Source: Tenuifilum thalassicum
GTDB lineage: Bacteria; Bacteroidota; Bacteroidia; Bacteroidales; Tenuifilaceae
Direction: 5' to 3'
NCBI RefSeq assembly: GCF_013265555.1
Contig: NZ_CP041345.1
Location: forward strand, 248,001 to 312,000
Length of the DNA stretch: 64,000 bases
Shown here: one piece after another, positions 27,591 to 36,547 of the stretch
Numbering within the stretch: the stretch's first letter is position 1
Layout: every line of letters begins with the position of its first letter
Made by a program: the position numbers and the translations under genes
The notes under the pieces: generated by a model
What the model was told of the DNA's origin: nothing
What the model saw: the letters and a program-made list of their open reading frames with translations, nothing else
Database searches by the model: none

Positions 27591-30281
27591 ATGATAAACA
27601 AAATCAAATTGGGAAAGAGTTACTTTTTTAGATTAGCATTTGCAATAACAGCAGCAGTATTAATATCTTTCTCCTGCTCAACACAAAAAAACACTTTTGT
27701 GAGCAGGAGTTTTCATAACATTACATCGTACTACAACTACTACTATAATGCTTACGACAGCTATAAAAGCGGAATTCAAAGAGCAGAAAATAATATAAAC
27801 TTTAATTATACTTTACCGTTACCAGTTTTGCTTATTGGAGAGAGTCAGGTTCCTGGAATCGTCTCCAGCAATATGGAGCGTACGCTTAATAAATGCACTA
27901 TGCTTCTTGCAAGGCATTCCATAACCGTTAAGCCCAAGCGAACCAAGAATAAACTTAGTCCTAAAGAAAAGGAATTTAGGAACTTAAATGAGTACGTGAA
28001 ATGGGCTCGACGTTCCTGGTTGCTTGTAGGTAAAGCTCACACGTGGAAGTCGGATTTAACAAAAGCACGTTCATCGTTTGAATTTGTTATTCGGCAGTTT
28101 CCCAACCTACCTTTATGGTTTGAAGCACAGGTTTGGCTTGCACGTGTTGCTGTCCTTGAGGGTGATTTTGACGATGCCCGAGAGCGTCTTAACCTTGTTG
28201 AGAATAACAGAAAACGACCTCGAACAAAATCTTTTAACCATCTACTGCACTCAACATGGGCATTCTTCTATCAGAAGAGTCAGGATTATGAACAAATGCT
28301 TCCATATTTAAGAAAGGCAATTGAAAGTGCACCTAAAAAAACAGATAAAATACGATACAGCTATATTCTTGCACAAGCACTTCAACAGCTTGGGAAAACT
28401 GGTGAAGCATATATCGCATTTCAAAAAGTACTAAAATTGAATCCTCCCTACGATATGGCATTTAGCGCCCGTATTCAAATGATATCATTAAGTAATAAGC
28501 AGGATGAGGATTTAAAACGGGAGCTAATTAAGCTATCAAAGGATGAGAAGAATGCCGACTTTCTAGACCAACTTTATTTTACCCTGGGCAGTTTGGAGAA
28601 AAAGACGGGCAATATGGAAAAGGCCATAGAGTATTTTACTCTTTCGGCACGATACAGTACTAGTAATACTAATCAAAAAGGGATGTCGTATCTTGTTCTT
28701 GCCGATTACTATTTTGAGAAGGCACAGTATGCCTTGGCTCAAGCATATTACGATAGCTCATACAACTCACTTGACGATAGCTATCCTGAGTTTGATAGAA
28801 TTGAGCAAAAAGCCCGTTTTCTCAACTCATTGGTCGATAACCTTAACACTATTAAAAACGAAGATAGCTTGCTACGGGTAGCAGTAATGCCCAAAGAGGA
28901 ACGCGATGCGTTAATTAAGCAAATCATTGCCAAACTTGAGGCCGAAGAACAGCGTGCTAAGTCAATGGAAAATCAGAGTAGGAACCAATACTTAATGTAT
29001 CAGCAATCGCAACGATATCGAAACCAAAACGCTCAACAAGAGGGTAAATGGTATTTCTATAATCAGGCGTCGCTTAGCTATGGGCAATCGGAATTTCAAA
29101 TGAAATGGGGAAAACGTAAGCTCGAGGATAACTGGCGCCGCAAGAATAAACGGGTACTATCAATCGATGAGGTTACTGTTGCTGGCACTTCACAGAACCA
29201 GGAACAAGTTCAAAAGCAGCTGTCGCCCAAAACACCTGAATACTACCTTGTTAATCTTCCTTTTAGCGATTCCCTTAAGGAGCAGTCGATTGAACGCATT
29301 AAGAATGCCATGTTTCGGGTGGCTGAAATTTATGAGGTGAACCTTTCGGATTATGAGGAGGCAAAAGAAGCCTATCTACGCATAGTTGAGCGATTCCCCG
29401 ATGAAGAGAATGCAGCAAATGCCTATTATCGTTTATACCGATTAGCTTCACAATTCAATAGACAGGATGATGCAGCCAGATTTCTCAGCGCACTTACTAA
29501 AAACTACCCCAAGAGCCCTTATGCTATCTTGCTTTCAAATCCTGCCTATTTCGAAAAGTTAAGCAAGCAGCAGAACGAAGGGGAAACCATTTATCAAAAG
29601 GCTTACGATTTTTATACCAAGGGAATGTATAGCGATGCACTTAACACAATTCAGCGTGGAATGGCTAAAGCAAAGAATACATCCTTGGAGCCCAAGTATC
29701 ATCTGCTTATGGCCCTGTGTCAGGCCAAAACAACCGATTTGAAAACTTTTAAAGTATCGTTGTCAAATATCACAAGTACATTTGCAAACACCGAGGAAGC
29801 TCAGCTTGCCGATGCAATGCTTAAGCAGATTGAGCAAAATGAGCTGCAAATAGCTTCGGGAAATGCTAACCTCGATATTGCACAAACCGATTCCACTACT
29901 AGTCAAAAGCAATCGATATATACCGATTCCGATGGCGAACATGTTTTTGTTGTGCTGGTTCCCAAGAAGGCCAATATCAATCAAATTAAGTTTAATGTGA
30001 TATCATTTAATGTAGATGAGTTTATTGAGGCCGATCTTAATGTTACTAACCAACCCTTTAGCGATTTTGTTGAGATGATTGTGTGCACCGGACTAAAGGA
30101 CAAAAAGACCGCCATTAAGTACTATAACCTGATTAGTAAACGAACAAAAGTTTTTGCTGGACTCAACAAGACCGAATACCAGTACTTTGTTATTAGTATC
30201 GATAATTTTGCTCGTTTTATTGGCGACAAATCAATCTCCGATTATTTGAGATTTTTCAAAGAAAAATATAAAAACGAATAG
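27591..30281 (+). CDS. porW: PorW/SprE-like T9SS TPR lipoprotein
   Basis: An 896-residue lipoprotein with lipobox SFSC (C29) and many TPR-like helical repeats. The start of the mature protein, STQKNTFVSRSFHNITS followed by YYNYYYNAYDSYKSG, is the signature of the PorW/SprE group, outer membrane lipoproteins needed for T9SS function and gliding in Bacteroidota. TPR-like units span about residues 140-420 and 560-690. A coiled, Gln-rich segment lies near residues 440-490. The gene ends two bases before porX, which supports the T9SS assignment. Confidence 0.88.
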   Translation: MINKIKLGKSYFFRLAFAITAAVLISFSCSTQKNTFVSRSFHNITSYYNYYYNAYDSYKSGIQRAENNINFNYTLPLPVLLIGESQVPGIVSSNMERTLNKCTMLLARHSITVKPKRTKNKLSPKEKEFRNLNEYVKWARRSWLLVGKAHTWKSDLTKARSSFEFVIRQFPNLPLWFEAQVWLARVAVLEGDFDDARERLNLVENNRKRPRTKSFNHLLHSTWAFFYQKSQDYEQMLPYLRKAIESAPKKTDKIRYSYILAQALQQLGKTGEAYIAFQKVLKLNPPYDMAFSARIQMISLSNKQDEDLKRELIKLSKDEKNADFLDQLYFTLGSLEKKTGNMEKAIEYFTLSARYSTSNTNQKGMSYLVLADYYFEKAQYALAQAYYDSSYNSLDDSYPEFDRIEQKARFLNSLVDNLNTIKNEDSLLRVAVMPKEERDALIKQIIAKLEAEEQRAKSMENQSRNQYLMYQQSQRYRNQNAQQEGKWYFYNQASLSYGQSEFQMKWGKRKLEDNWRRKNKRVLSIDEVTVAGTSQNQEQVQKQLSPKTPEYYLVNLPFSDSLKEQSIERIKNAMFRVAEIYEVNLSDYEEAKEAYLRIVERFPDEENAANAYYRLYRLASQFNRQDDAARFLSALTKNYPKSPYAILLSNPAYFEKLSKQQNEGETIYQKAYDFYTKGMYSDALNTIQRGMAKAKNTSLEPKYHLLMALCQAKTTDLKTFKVSLSNITSTFANTEEAQLADAMLKQIEQNELQIASGNANLDIAQTDSTTSQKQSIYTDSDGEHVFVVLVPKKANINQIKFNVISFNVDEFIEADLNVTNQPFSDFVEMIVCTGLKDKKTAIKYYNLISKRTKVFAGLNKTEYQYFVISIDNFARFIGDKSISDYLRFFKEKYKNE

Positions 30282-30283
30282 AG

Positions 30284-31834
30284 ATGCAGCCCACAATACT
30301 TTGGGTCGACGATGAAATTGACCTGCTCCGTCCTCATATTATTTTCTTGGAGCAGAAAGGCTATAAGGTTCTTACCGCAAACAATGGCTTTGATGCCATA
30401 GAGCTGGTTAAAGCTAACCAGGTTGATATCGTGTTTCTGGACGAAAATATGCCTGGTATTGGAGGATTGGAGACTCTACCAAAGATTAAGGAGATAAAAT
30501 CAACCTTACCAGTTGTAATGGTAACCAAGAGCGAGGAGGAAAACATTATGGATATGGCGGTTGGTGCTCAAATCTCCGACTATCTTATTAAACCAGTAAA
30601 CCCCAAACAGGTATTGCTTGCCCTTAAAAAGTTTATTCATGGAAAGGAGCTGGTAAACGAAAGGCAGCTAACCGATTATCGAACTGCCTTTATGCAAATA
30701 TCTAGTCTTATATCTTCAGCAACCTCTTACACCGATTGGGTTGATATATATCGTAAGTTAGCCGCTTGGCAGGTACGACTTTCCCATAATCCCGATTCAA
30801 ACTTGAAGCAGATGCTTGAAATGCAGTTTGATGAGGCCAATAAGGTTTTTAGTAAGTATATAAAATCAAACTACTTAAATTGGTTTAACGAAAAAACAGA
30901 TAAACCTTTACTTTCTCCATCAATTCTAAAAACTAAGGTTTTCCCCTTATTAGAATCAAATACAAAGGTTTTACTTCTTATAATTGATAACTTTAGATAC
31001 GACCAATGGAAAACCATTGAGCCAATTTTATCGGAAAAATGGCAGGTTAGTACAGAAGAAGTATACTACAGCATACTGCCAACAGCAACACAGTATGCCC
31101 GAAATTCAATTTTTGCAGGATTAATGCCCCTTGAAATTCATAAAAAATATCCAGATTACTGGGTTTTTGACGAAGAGGACGAAGGAAAGAATCTTTTTGA
31201 AAAAGAACTTCTTCAAGCTCAATTCAAGCGTTTGGGAATGGGCACAAAGTTTTCCTATATTAAAACCGATACACTTAAAGGTGTTGGGGGAGGGCTTAAC
31301 ATTAAAGAGTTTTTAAAAAACGATTTGGCTGTACTTGTATACAATTTTGTTGATTCCATGTCGCATTCGCGAACCGATTCCGAGATGATGCGTGGCCTAG
31401 CAGCCGATGAGTCGGCATACCTTTCGCTTACACGCTCTTGGTTTCTTCATTCCGATTTACGCGAGTTCATTGAACAGGCATCTTCTTATAACATTAAGTT
31501 GGTAATCACAACCGACCATGGAGCAATTAGGGTTAAAAACCCTGTTAAGGTTATTGGCGATAAAGCCACATCAACCAATCTTCGATATAAACTTGGGAGG
31601 AATTTAAATTACAATCCAAAGGAAGTTTTCGAGGTTCGAAAGCCAGAAGATGCCCATCTCCCTAAACCAAATATTAGCTCGTCATTCATATTTGCCCTTG
31701 GTAATGATTTTCTTGCTTATCCTAACAACTTTAACCACTACGCAACATACTATAGCGACACTTTTCAACATGGTGGGGTCTCATTAGAAGAAATGATAGT
31801 TCCTTTTATTACTCTTAACCCAACTGGAAGGTAA
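30284..31834 (+). CDS. porX: PorX: T9SS response regulator with PglZ domain
   Basis: A 516-residue two-domain response regulator. The receiver domain (residues 1-120) has the acidic pair D10/E11 region in WVDDE, phospho-acceptor D53 in FLDENMPG, T81 and K103. A helical linker leads to a PglZ/alkaline-phosphatase-like domain (about 200-510) with LLIIDNFRYDQW, ATQYARNSIF and ITTDHG metal-site motifs. In Porphyromonas and Flavobacterium PorX controls T9SS expression or function and its PglZ domain is a zinc phosphodiesterase. It follows porW by two bases and precedes tsaE by one. Confidence 0.93.
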   Translation: MQPTILWVDDEIDLLRPHIIFLEQKGYKVLTANNGFDAIELVKANQVDIVFLDENMPGIGGLETLPKIKEIKSTLPVVMVTKSEEENIMDMAVGAQISDYLIKPVNPKQVLLALKKFIHGKELVNERQLTDYRTAFMQISSLISSATSYTDWVDIYRKLAAWQVRLSHNPDSNLKQMLEMQFDEANKVFSKYIKSNYLNWFNEKTDKPLLSPSILKTKVFPLLESNTKVLLLIIDNFRYDQWKTIEPILSEKWQVSTEEVYYSILPTATQYARNSIFAGLMPLEIHKKYPDYWVFDEEDEGKNLFEKELLQAQFKRLGMGTKFSYIKTDTLKGVGGGLNIKEFLKNDLAVLVYNFVDSMSHSRTDSEMMRGLAADESAYLSLTRSWFLHSDLREFIEQASSYNIKLVITTDHGAIRVKNPVKVIGDKATSTNLRYKLGRNLNYNPKEVFEVRKPEDAHLPKPNISSSFIFALGNDFLAYPNNFNHYATYYSDTFQHGGVSLEEMIVPFITLNPTGR

Positions 31835-31835
31835 C

Positions 31836-32273
31836 ATGGATTCTATTCTACTAAAAGGTCTAAATGATATAGATAAAGCTGCTAGCAAGATTCTTTCATC
31901 TATAGGTGAAAATCGTATTATTTGCTTTTATGGCGAAATGGGAGCAGGGAAAACCACTCTCATTCGTGAAATATGTAAGAAACTAGGAGTAACCGATGTG
32001 GTAACAAGCCCAACATTTGCTTTAGTAAACGAATATACCGACGAAAATGGGACCCCAGTATATCATTTTGATTTTTACCGCATAAAACAAATAGATGAGG
32101 TTTTTGACTTTGGCTACGAGGAGTATTTCTACAATCCTAATGCTATCTGCCTGATTGAGTGGCCTGAGTTGGTAGAGCCAATTTTACCTTCTGAAGGTGT
32201 TGTTGATATTTACCTTAAAGTAAACCAAGATAGTAGCAGGGTTATAGAAATAGTTAATAAAACTGAACAATAA
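31836..32273 (+). CDS. tsaE: tRNA threonylcarbamoyladenosine ATPase TsaE
   Basis: A 145-residue P-loop ATPase that cycles the TsaBD complex during synthesis of the t6A modification in tRNAs reading ANN codons. The Walker A motif is GEMGAGKTT, followed by TSPTFALVNEY and YHFDFYRIK, all family hallmarks, and IEWPE near residue 110. It begins one base after the porX stop, so it is translated from the T9SS transcript or one including it. Confidence 0.95.
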   Translation: MDSILLKGLNDIDKAASKILSSIGENRIICFYGEMGAGKTTLIREICKKLGVTDVVTSPTFALVNEYTDENGTPVYHFDFYRIKQIDEVFDFGYEEYFYNPNAICLIEWPELVEPILPSEGVVDIYLKVNQDSSRVIEIVNKTEQ

Positions 32274-32350
32274 TTCCTTCTCAACGTAAAAAAGTAATTA
32301 ATAGTTGTTAGATTGATTTTTAAAATTCATCATAAAAAAGATGATATGCT

Positions 32351-33565
32351 ATGAACAGCCCAAAATTCTCTGAGTTCCCTCATGCAAAAGGATTACTTGT
32401 TCAAGAAGAACGAATTGAGTATAAGCGTAAATACAAACAGCTGATTATCGGTATTCCCCGAGAGGTTAATCCTACTGAAAGTAGAATTCCCCTTACACCA
32501 GAAGCCGTTGAAATTTTAGTACATCATGGCCATCAAATTATAATAGAGAAGGATGCAGGGAAGCAGGCAAACTATTCCGACATGGAGTACAGCAACAAGG
32601 GGGCTCAAATTGTAGATACTGCGGCTGAGGTTTACAAAAGCGATATCATTCTTAAGGTTTCGCATCTTACTCCCGAAGAGTGCAACATGCTTCGCGAGAA
32701 TCAAGCTGTTTTATCATCGTTACATCTAAATAAGCAAACTGGTGACTATCTAAAAAGGCTACTGCAAAAAAAGGCAACCGCCATTGCATTTGAGAGCATC
32801 TTGGATGAAGAAGGCGAGTACCCTTTTGTACGTGCCATGAGCTCAATTGCAGGAAGCACATCTGTTTTGGTAGCTGCAGAGTATCTTAGCAATGTGAATA
32901 ATGGTAAAGGGGTTATGCTTGGTGGTGTTACTGGCATTACGCCTACCGAGGTTGTTATTCTAGGTGCTGGTACAGCAGGCGAGTATGCAGCACGTGCCGC
33001 TCTTGGCCTAGGCGCAACGGTTAAGATATTCGATAGCTCTATTAAAAAGCTTATGGATATACAGAATATTCTTGGCCAAAGGCTCTTCACATCAATCTAC
33101 CATAAGCAGGTACTTGATAAGGTTCTAAAAACAGCCGATGTGGTAATTGCAACTTTAACACCAGAAGAAACCAATCTTAACTATTTGGTCTCCGAAGATC
33201 AAGTTCGACTAATGAAACGTGGTGCCGTAATTGTTGATTTGGGAATTGATAGAGGTGGATGTTTTGAGACATCGGAGCTTCGCGACCATAACAACCCGTC
33301 TTATGTTAGGCATGGAGTGGTTCACTATTGCGTACCTAACATTACTGCTCGAGTTGCAAGAACATCTTCAATTGCCATGAGCAACGTGTTTGTACCTCTA
33401 CTAAAGCAAATAGCCGATAGTGGTGGGTTACTTCCGCAGCTAAAAGAAAATGCAGGACTTCGAAATGGTGTTTACATTTTTAACGGACTCCTAACAAATG
33501 AGTACCTTGGCAAACTTTACGACTTGCCTTCGCGCGATATCAACCTGCTAATGGCTGCTTTTTAG
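32351..33565 (+). CDS. ald: Alanine dehydrogenase
   Basis: A 404-residue NAD-dependent enzyme that interconverts alanine with pyruvate and ammonia. The domain starts at IGIPREVNPTESRIPLTPEAV; the substrate-binding lysine and histidine fall in DIILKVSHL and VLSSLHLNK, and the Rossmann motif is VILGAGTAGEYAARAAL. The terminal part keeps PNITARVARTSSIAMSN. About 35 residues precede the usual start of the family. Related enzymes (NAD transhydrogenase subunit) share the fold, but the single-chain form fits alanine dehydrogenase. Confidence 0.92.
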   Translation: MNSPKFSEFPHAKGLLVQEERIEYKRKYKQLIIGIPREVNPTESRIPLTPEAVEILVHHGHQIIIEKDAGKQANYSDMEYSNKGAQIVDTAAEVYKSDIILKVSHLTPEECNMLRENQAVLSSLHLNKQTGDYLKRLLQKKATAIAFESILDEEGEYPFVRAMSSIAGSTSVLVAAEYLSNVNNGKGVMLGGVTGITPTEVVILGAGTAGEYAARAALGLGATVKIFDSSIKKLMDIQNILGQRLFTSIYHKQVLDKVLKTADVVIATLTPEETNLNYLVSEDQVRLMKRGAVIVDLGIDRGGCFETSELRDHNNPSYVRHGVVHYCVPNITARVARTSSIAMSNVFVPLLKQIADSGGLLPQLKENAGLRNGVYIFNGLLTNEYLGKLYDLPSRDINLLMAAF

Positions 33566-33570
33566 CGAAA

Positions 33571-34359
33571 CTATTGTGGCACAAATATGTAGGTTATACT
33601 GCCTTGTTGGTTTGATGTTGTTGTAGAGGCTGTAAATCTACTTGCCATTGCTGCGTGAATAGCGGCTTGGTTTATACATTCATCCACAACAGAGTTAGTT
33701 TTATCTATACTGGCATCTTTAACCCTACCATCAGGTGTTACAATTATATTTACAACTACCTGTCCACCATTTTCGCACTTGTACGAAGGAATGGGTAACC
33801 AAAGCGCTTTTCGACCTAACAAATAGTATGATGCAACTGTTGGCCCTTTGTATTGGCCCTCTTTGGTTTTCTGAACTGTTTTTTCTGGTGTATTTGGAAT
33901 GTTTGCCTCTATGTCTTTTTGTGCTTGCTCATACAGCTCACGATTTTGCTTCATGCGTTCATATACCTCGTTTGCTTCCTTGTAAAGCTCTTCAGCATCA
34001 ATGTTTTTCTCATCGCTAAGTTCTGAATTTAAGTCTTTTTGCGTTGCATCAACTGCAAAGTTTCTTATTGCTTCGGTCTCAAACTTTGAATCTATTGCAT
34101 CGGGAGGAAGCGTTGGTTCCAACTTTTTCTCAACCACAACTTCTTCTTCAACCAGCTCTTCAAATTCCATTTCTATGGTTGAGCCGTAATACTCTTTTCT
34201 AGTTTCTATTTTTAGCACTAAAAAGGCAATAACTAATAGTAGGTGAAATACAATGGTGCTAAGTATTCCTACTTTATGCTGGTTAATATTTGAGGAAAAA
34301 AAACTATAAAGTTTATCAATAGCATTTTCTATTTTCTGAGCAAACGACATGTTTAACAT
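33571..34359 (-). CDS. TonB-like energy transducer
   Basis: A 262-residue protein with one transmembrane helix (about residues 30-50), an acidic and then proline-poor spacer with Glu-rich coiled segment (about 60-165), and a C-terminal TonB-like domain with VVVNIIVTPDGRVKDASIDK and the terminal GSITYIFVPQ. TonB proteins transmit inner membrane energy to outer membrane receptors; no ExbB/ExbD is adjacent. The second ATG three codons in is an alternative start. The stop lies five bases from the alanine dehydrogenase stop, convergently. Confidence 0.8.
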   Translation of the reverse strand: MLNMSFAQKIENAIDKLYSFFSSNINQHKVGILSTIVFHLLLVIAFLVLKIETRKEYYGSTIEMEFEELVEEEVVVEKKLEPTLPPDAIDSKFETEAIRNFAVDATQKDLNSELSDEKNIDAEELYKEANEVYERMKQNRELYEQAQKDIEANIPNTPEKTVQKTKEGQYKGPTVASYYLLGRKALWLPIPSYKCENGGQVVVNIIVTPDGRVKDASIDKTNSVVDECINQAAIHAAMASRFTASTTTSNQQGSITYIFVPQ

Positions 34360-34375
34360 TTTATTTCAGATATTA

Positions 34376-34383
34376 CAAAGATA
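34376..34383 (-). promoter_or_regulatory. Candidate -7 element for TonB-like gene
   Basis: The minus strand reads TATCTTTG, an exact TAnnTTTG match, 17 bases before the start at 34359. This would leave a very short leader. No -33 element recognised. Confidence 0.35.
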
Positions 34384-34476
34384 ACTTCTTACCTGTAATT
34401 CTTATGATATCCAGCTGAAAATATCGATTCGTAAATTCAACAACATTGGTTACCAAAAACAATAAATCCTTTTTGC

Positions 34477-34484
34477 TATATTTG
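34477..34484 (+). promoter_or_regulatory. Candidate -7 element for the M23 peptidase-dxr-rseP unit
   Basis: TATATTTG matches TAnnTTTG exactly 27 bases before the GTG start of the M23 peptidase gene. The nearest TTG is 28 bases upstream, wider than usual. Confidence 0.4.
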
Positions 34485-34511
34485 TAAACTTGGAAACTAA
34501 TATTTCAACTC

Positions 34512-35372
34512 GTGGCTGAAAAGAAAAAATTTAAGCTATTTCGAAACTTAAGAAGTAAGTATAGGCTTAGTATCTTCAATGAGGAGACATTTGAGGAGGT
34601 TTGGCAATTTAGGTTATCAAGAATGAATGTTATTGTCTTCTTTGGAGGATTTAGCATTTTACTAGTAACATTAGTAATTATCCTAATTGCTTTCACACCA
34701 TTAAGGGAGTTTATTCCTGGTTATCCTGATGCTAAAACCCGAAAAGGTTATGTAGATAATGCCCTCAAAGTAGATTCTCTTGAGCATGTTATAGCCCAGT
34801 GGCAGCTATATTACAACGATATTCATGTTCTATTAAATGGTGGAGAGCCCTTGACTGGTAAAGAAACAACTAGGGATACTGCAAAGAGGCCTAGCAAGTT
34901 GGACTTAACGCCATCAGAAGAGGACTCTTTACTTAGAGCCCAGATTGAAGCCGATGAGATGTTTTCGCTTTCTTCAAACTTGAATAGTCTCGATAATAGC
35001 AATACGCCTTTCTTTATTCCACCTGTCAAGGGTATAATTACAAATAGATATAATCCGCAGAACAATCACTATGGCGTTGATTTAGTTGCCTCACCCGACG
35101 AGGTTGTACTTGCCATTGCTAAGGGTGTTGTTGTTCTTTCAACCTGGTCGCTTGAAACGGGTTATACTTTGGCAATTCAACACGAGGGTGGATATTTATC
35201 GGTTTACAAGCATAACAGTAAGCTGCTTAAACGACAGGGAGAATTTGTAAATGCTGGCGATGTAATTGCCATTATTGGCAATTCTGGTGAGCTAACTACA
35301 GGACCACACCTTCACTTTGAACTTTGGCACAATGGTGCAACAATCGACCCAGCTAAATACATTAAATTTTAG
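34512..35372 (+). CDS. M23 family metallopeptidase
   Basis: A 286-residue membrane-anchored peptidase with one helix (about residues 45-66) and a C-terminal LytM domain of the kind that cleaves peptidoglycan cross-links or activates amidases. The zinc site is complete: HYGVD, and HLHFE near the end. The gene starts with GTG; no better ATG lies near, and MAEKKKFKLFRNLRSKYRL resembles the basic N-terminus common in Bacteroidota members. The dxr gene follows after eight bases. Confidence 0.9.
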   Translation: MAEKKKFKLFRNLRSKYRLSIFNEETFEEVWQFRLSRMNVIVFFGGFSILLVTLVIILIAFTPLREFIPGYPDAKTRKGYVDNALKVDSLEHVIAQWQLYYNDIHVLLNGGEPLTGKETTRDTAKRPSKLDLTPSEEDSLLRAQIEADEMFSLSSNLNSLDNSNTPFFIPPVKGIITNRYNPQNNHYGVDLVASPDEVVLAIAKGVVVLSTWSLETGYTLAIQHEGGYLSVYKHNSKLLKRQGEFVNAGDVIAIIGNSGELTTGPHLHFELWHNGATIDPAKYIKF

Positions 35373-35380
35373 GACTGAAT

Positions 35381-36547
35381 ATGAAGCGAATAGCCATTCT
35401 TGGTTCAACAGGTTCTATAGGTACGCAGGCGCTTGAGGTGGTTAGGGAACATGCCGATAAATTCTCGGTGGAGCTGCTTGTTGCTCAAAATAGCTGGGAA
35501 TTGCTTGTGAAACAAGCAATAGAGTTTTCACCTAATTCTGTCGTAATTGGTAATCGAGACCATTACCAAAAGGTTTCAGATGCACTTTCGGGTTACGATA
35601 TAAAGGTTTTCACAGGTAAGGAGTCAATTGAGGAATCCGTTGTTTCTTCCGAAATCGACATGGTGTTATCGGCAATGGTTGGTTTTGCTGGATTAAAACC
35701 AACTCTTAAGGCCATTGAGGTTGGGAAGGCAATAGCCCTTGCGAATAAGGAAACGCTTGTGGTTGCCGGTGAACTTGTTACGGAGGCAGCAATTAAAAAC
35801 AAAGTCCCAATAATTCCGGTCGATTCTGAACACTCTGCAATATTTCAGTGCATAGTGGGTGAGCATAGCCCAATTGAGAAGGTAATTCTCACCGCTTCTG
35901 GCGGGCCTTTTCGTAATCATTCAATGGAGCAGCTAAGAAGCGTATCCAAAGCCGATGCTTTAAACCATCCAAACTGGTGCATGGGACAAAAAATAACAGT
36001 TGATTCAGCAAGCCTAATGAATAAGGGCCTTGAGGTGATAGAGGCTAAATGGCTCTTTGGATTGCAGCCCGAACAAATTGAGGTAGTAATTCATCCTCAA
36101 TCAATTGTACATTCAATGGTTCAGTTTGTCGATGGTTCTATAAAGGCTCAAATGGGATTACCCGATATGAAGTTACCCATACAATACGCCTTTACTTTTC
36201 CTAATAGGGTTAATAGCAACTTCCCAAGGATGGATTTCTCATTACAGCACACATTAACCTTTGAAAAGCCCGATACCGAAAGGTTTCCAAGCCTTTCACT
36301 AGCCATTGAATCATTAAAAAAGGGTGGAAATATGCCTTGCGTTCTAAATGCTGCAAATGAGGTTGCTGTTGAAGCTTTCCTTAATGAGCAAATAGGCTTT
36401 ATGGCTATCCCAAAAATAGTGGAAAAGCTTTTATCAACTATAAGTTACATTGAGCGGCCTACTTTAAATGATTACTTACAAACCGACTCCGAAACTCGCA
36501 TAAAATCTTACGAATTAATTAAACATCATCAACTAATATGGAAATAA
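35381..36547 (+). CDS. dxr: 1-deoxy-D-xylulose 5-phosphate reductoisomerase
   Basis: NADPH-dependent enzyme of the MEP route to isoprenoids, converting DXP to MEP. The 388-residue length is typical. The NADPH site is GSTGSIGTQAL, the metal and substrate residues lie in PVDSEHSAIFQC and MNKGLEVIEAKWLF, and the HPQSIVHSMV segment is intact. The last ten bases overlap rseP, a linkage between dxr and rseP that is common across bacteria. Confidence 0.97.
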   Translation: MKRIAILGSTGSIGTQALEVVREHADKFSVELLVAQNSWELLVKQAIEFSPNSVVIGNRDHYQKVSDALSGYDIKVFTGKESIEESVVSSEIDMVLSAMVGFAGLKPTLKAIEVGKAIALANKETLVVAGELVTEAAIKNKVPIIPVDSEHSAIFQCIVGEHSPIEKVILTASGGPFRNHSMEQLRSVSKADALNHPNWCMGQKITVDSASLMNKGLEVIEAKWLFGLQPEQIEVVIHPQSIVHSMVQFVDGSIKAQMGLPDMKLPIQYAFTFPNRVNSNFPRMDFSLQHTLTFEKPDTERFPSLSLAIESLKKGGNMPCVLNAANEVAVEAFLNEQIGFMAIPKIVEKLLSTISYIERPTLNDYLQTDSETRIKSYELIKHHQLIWK

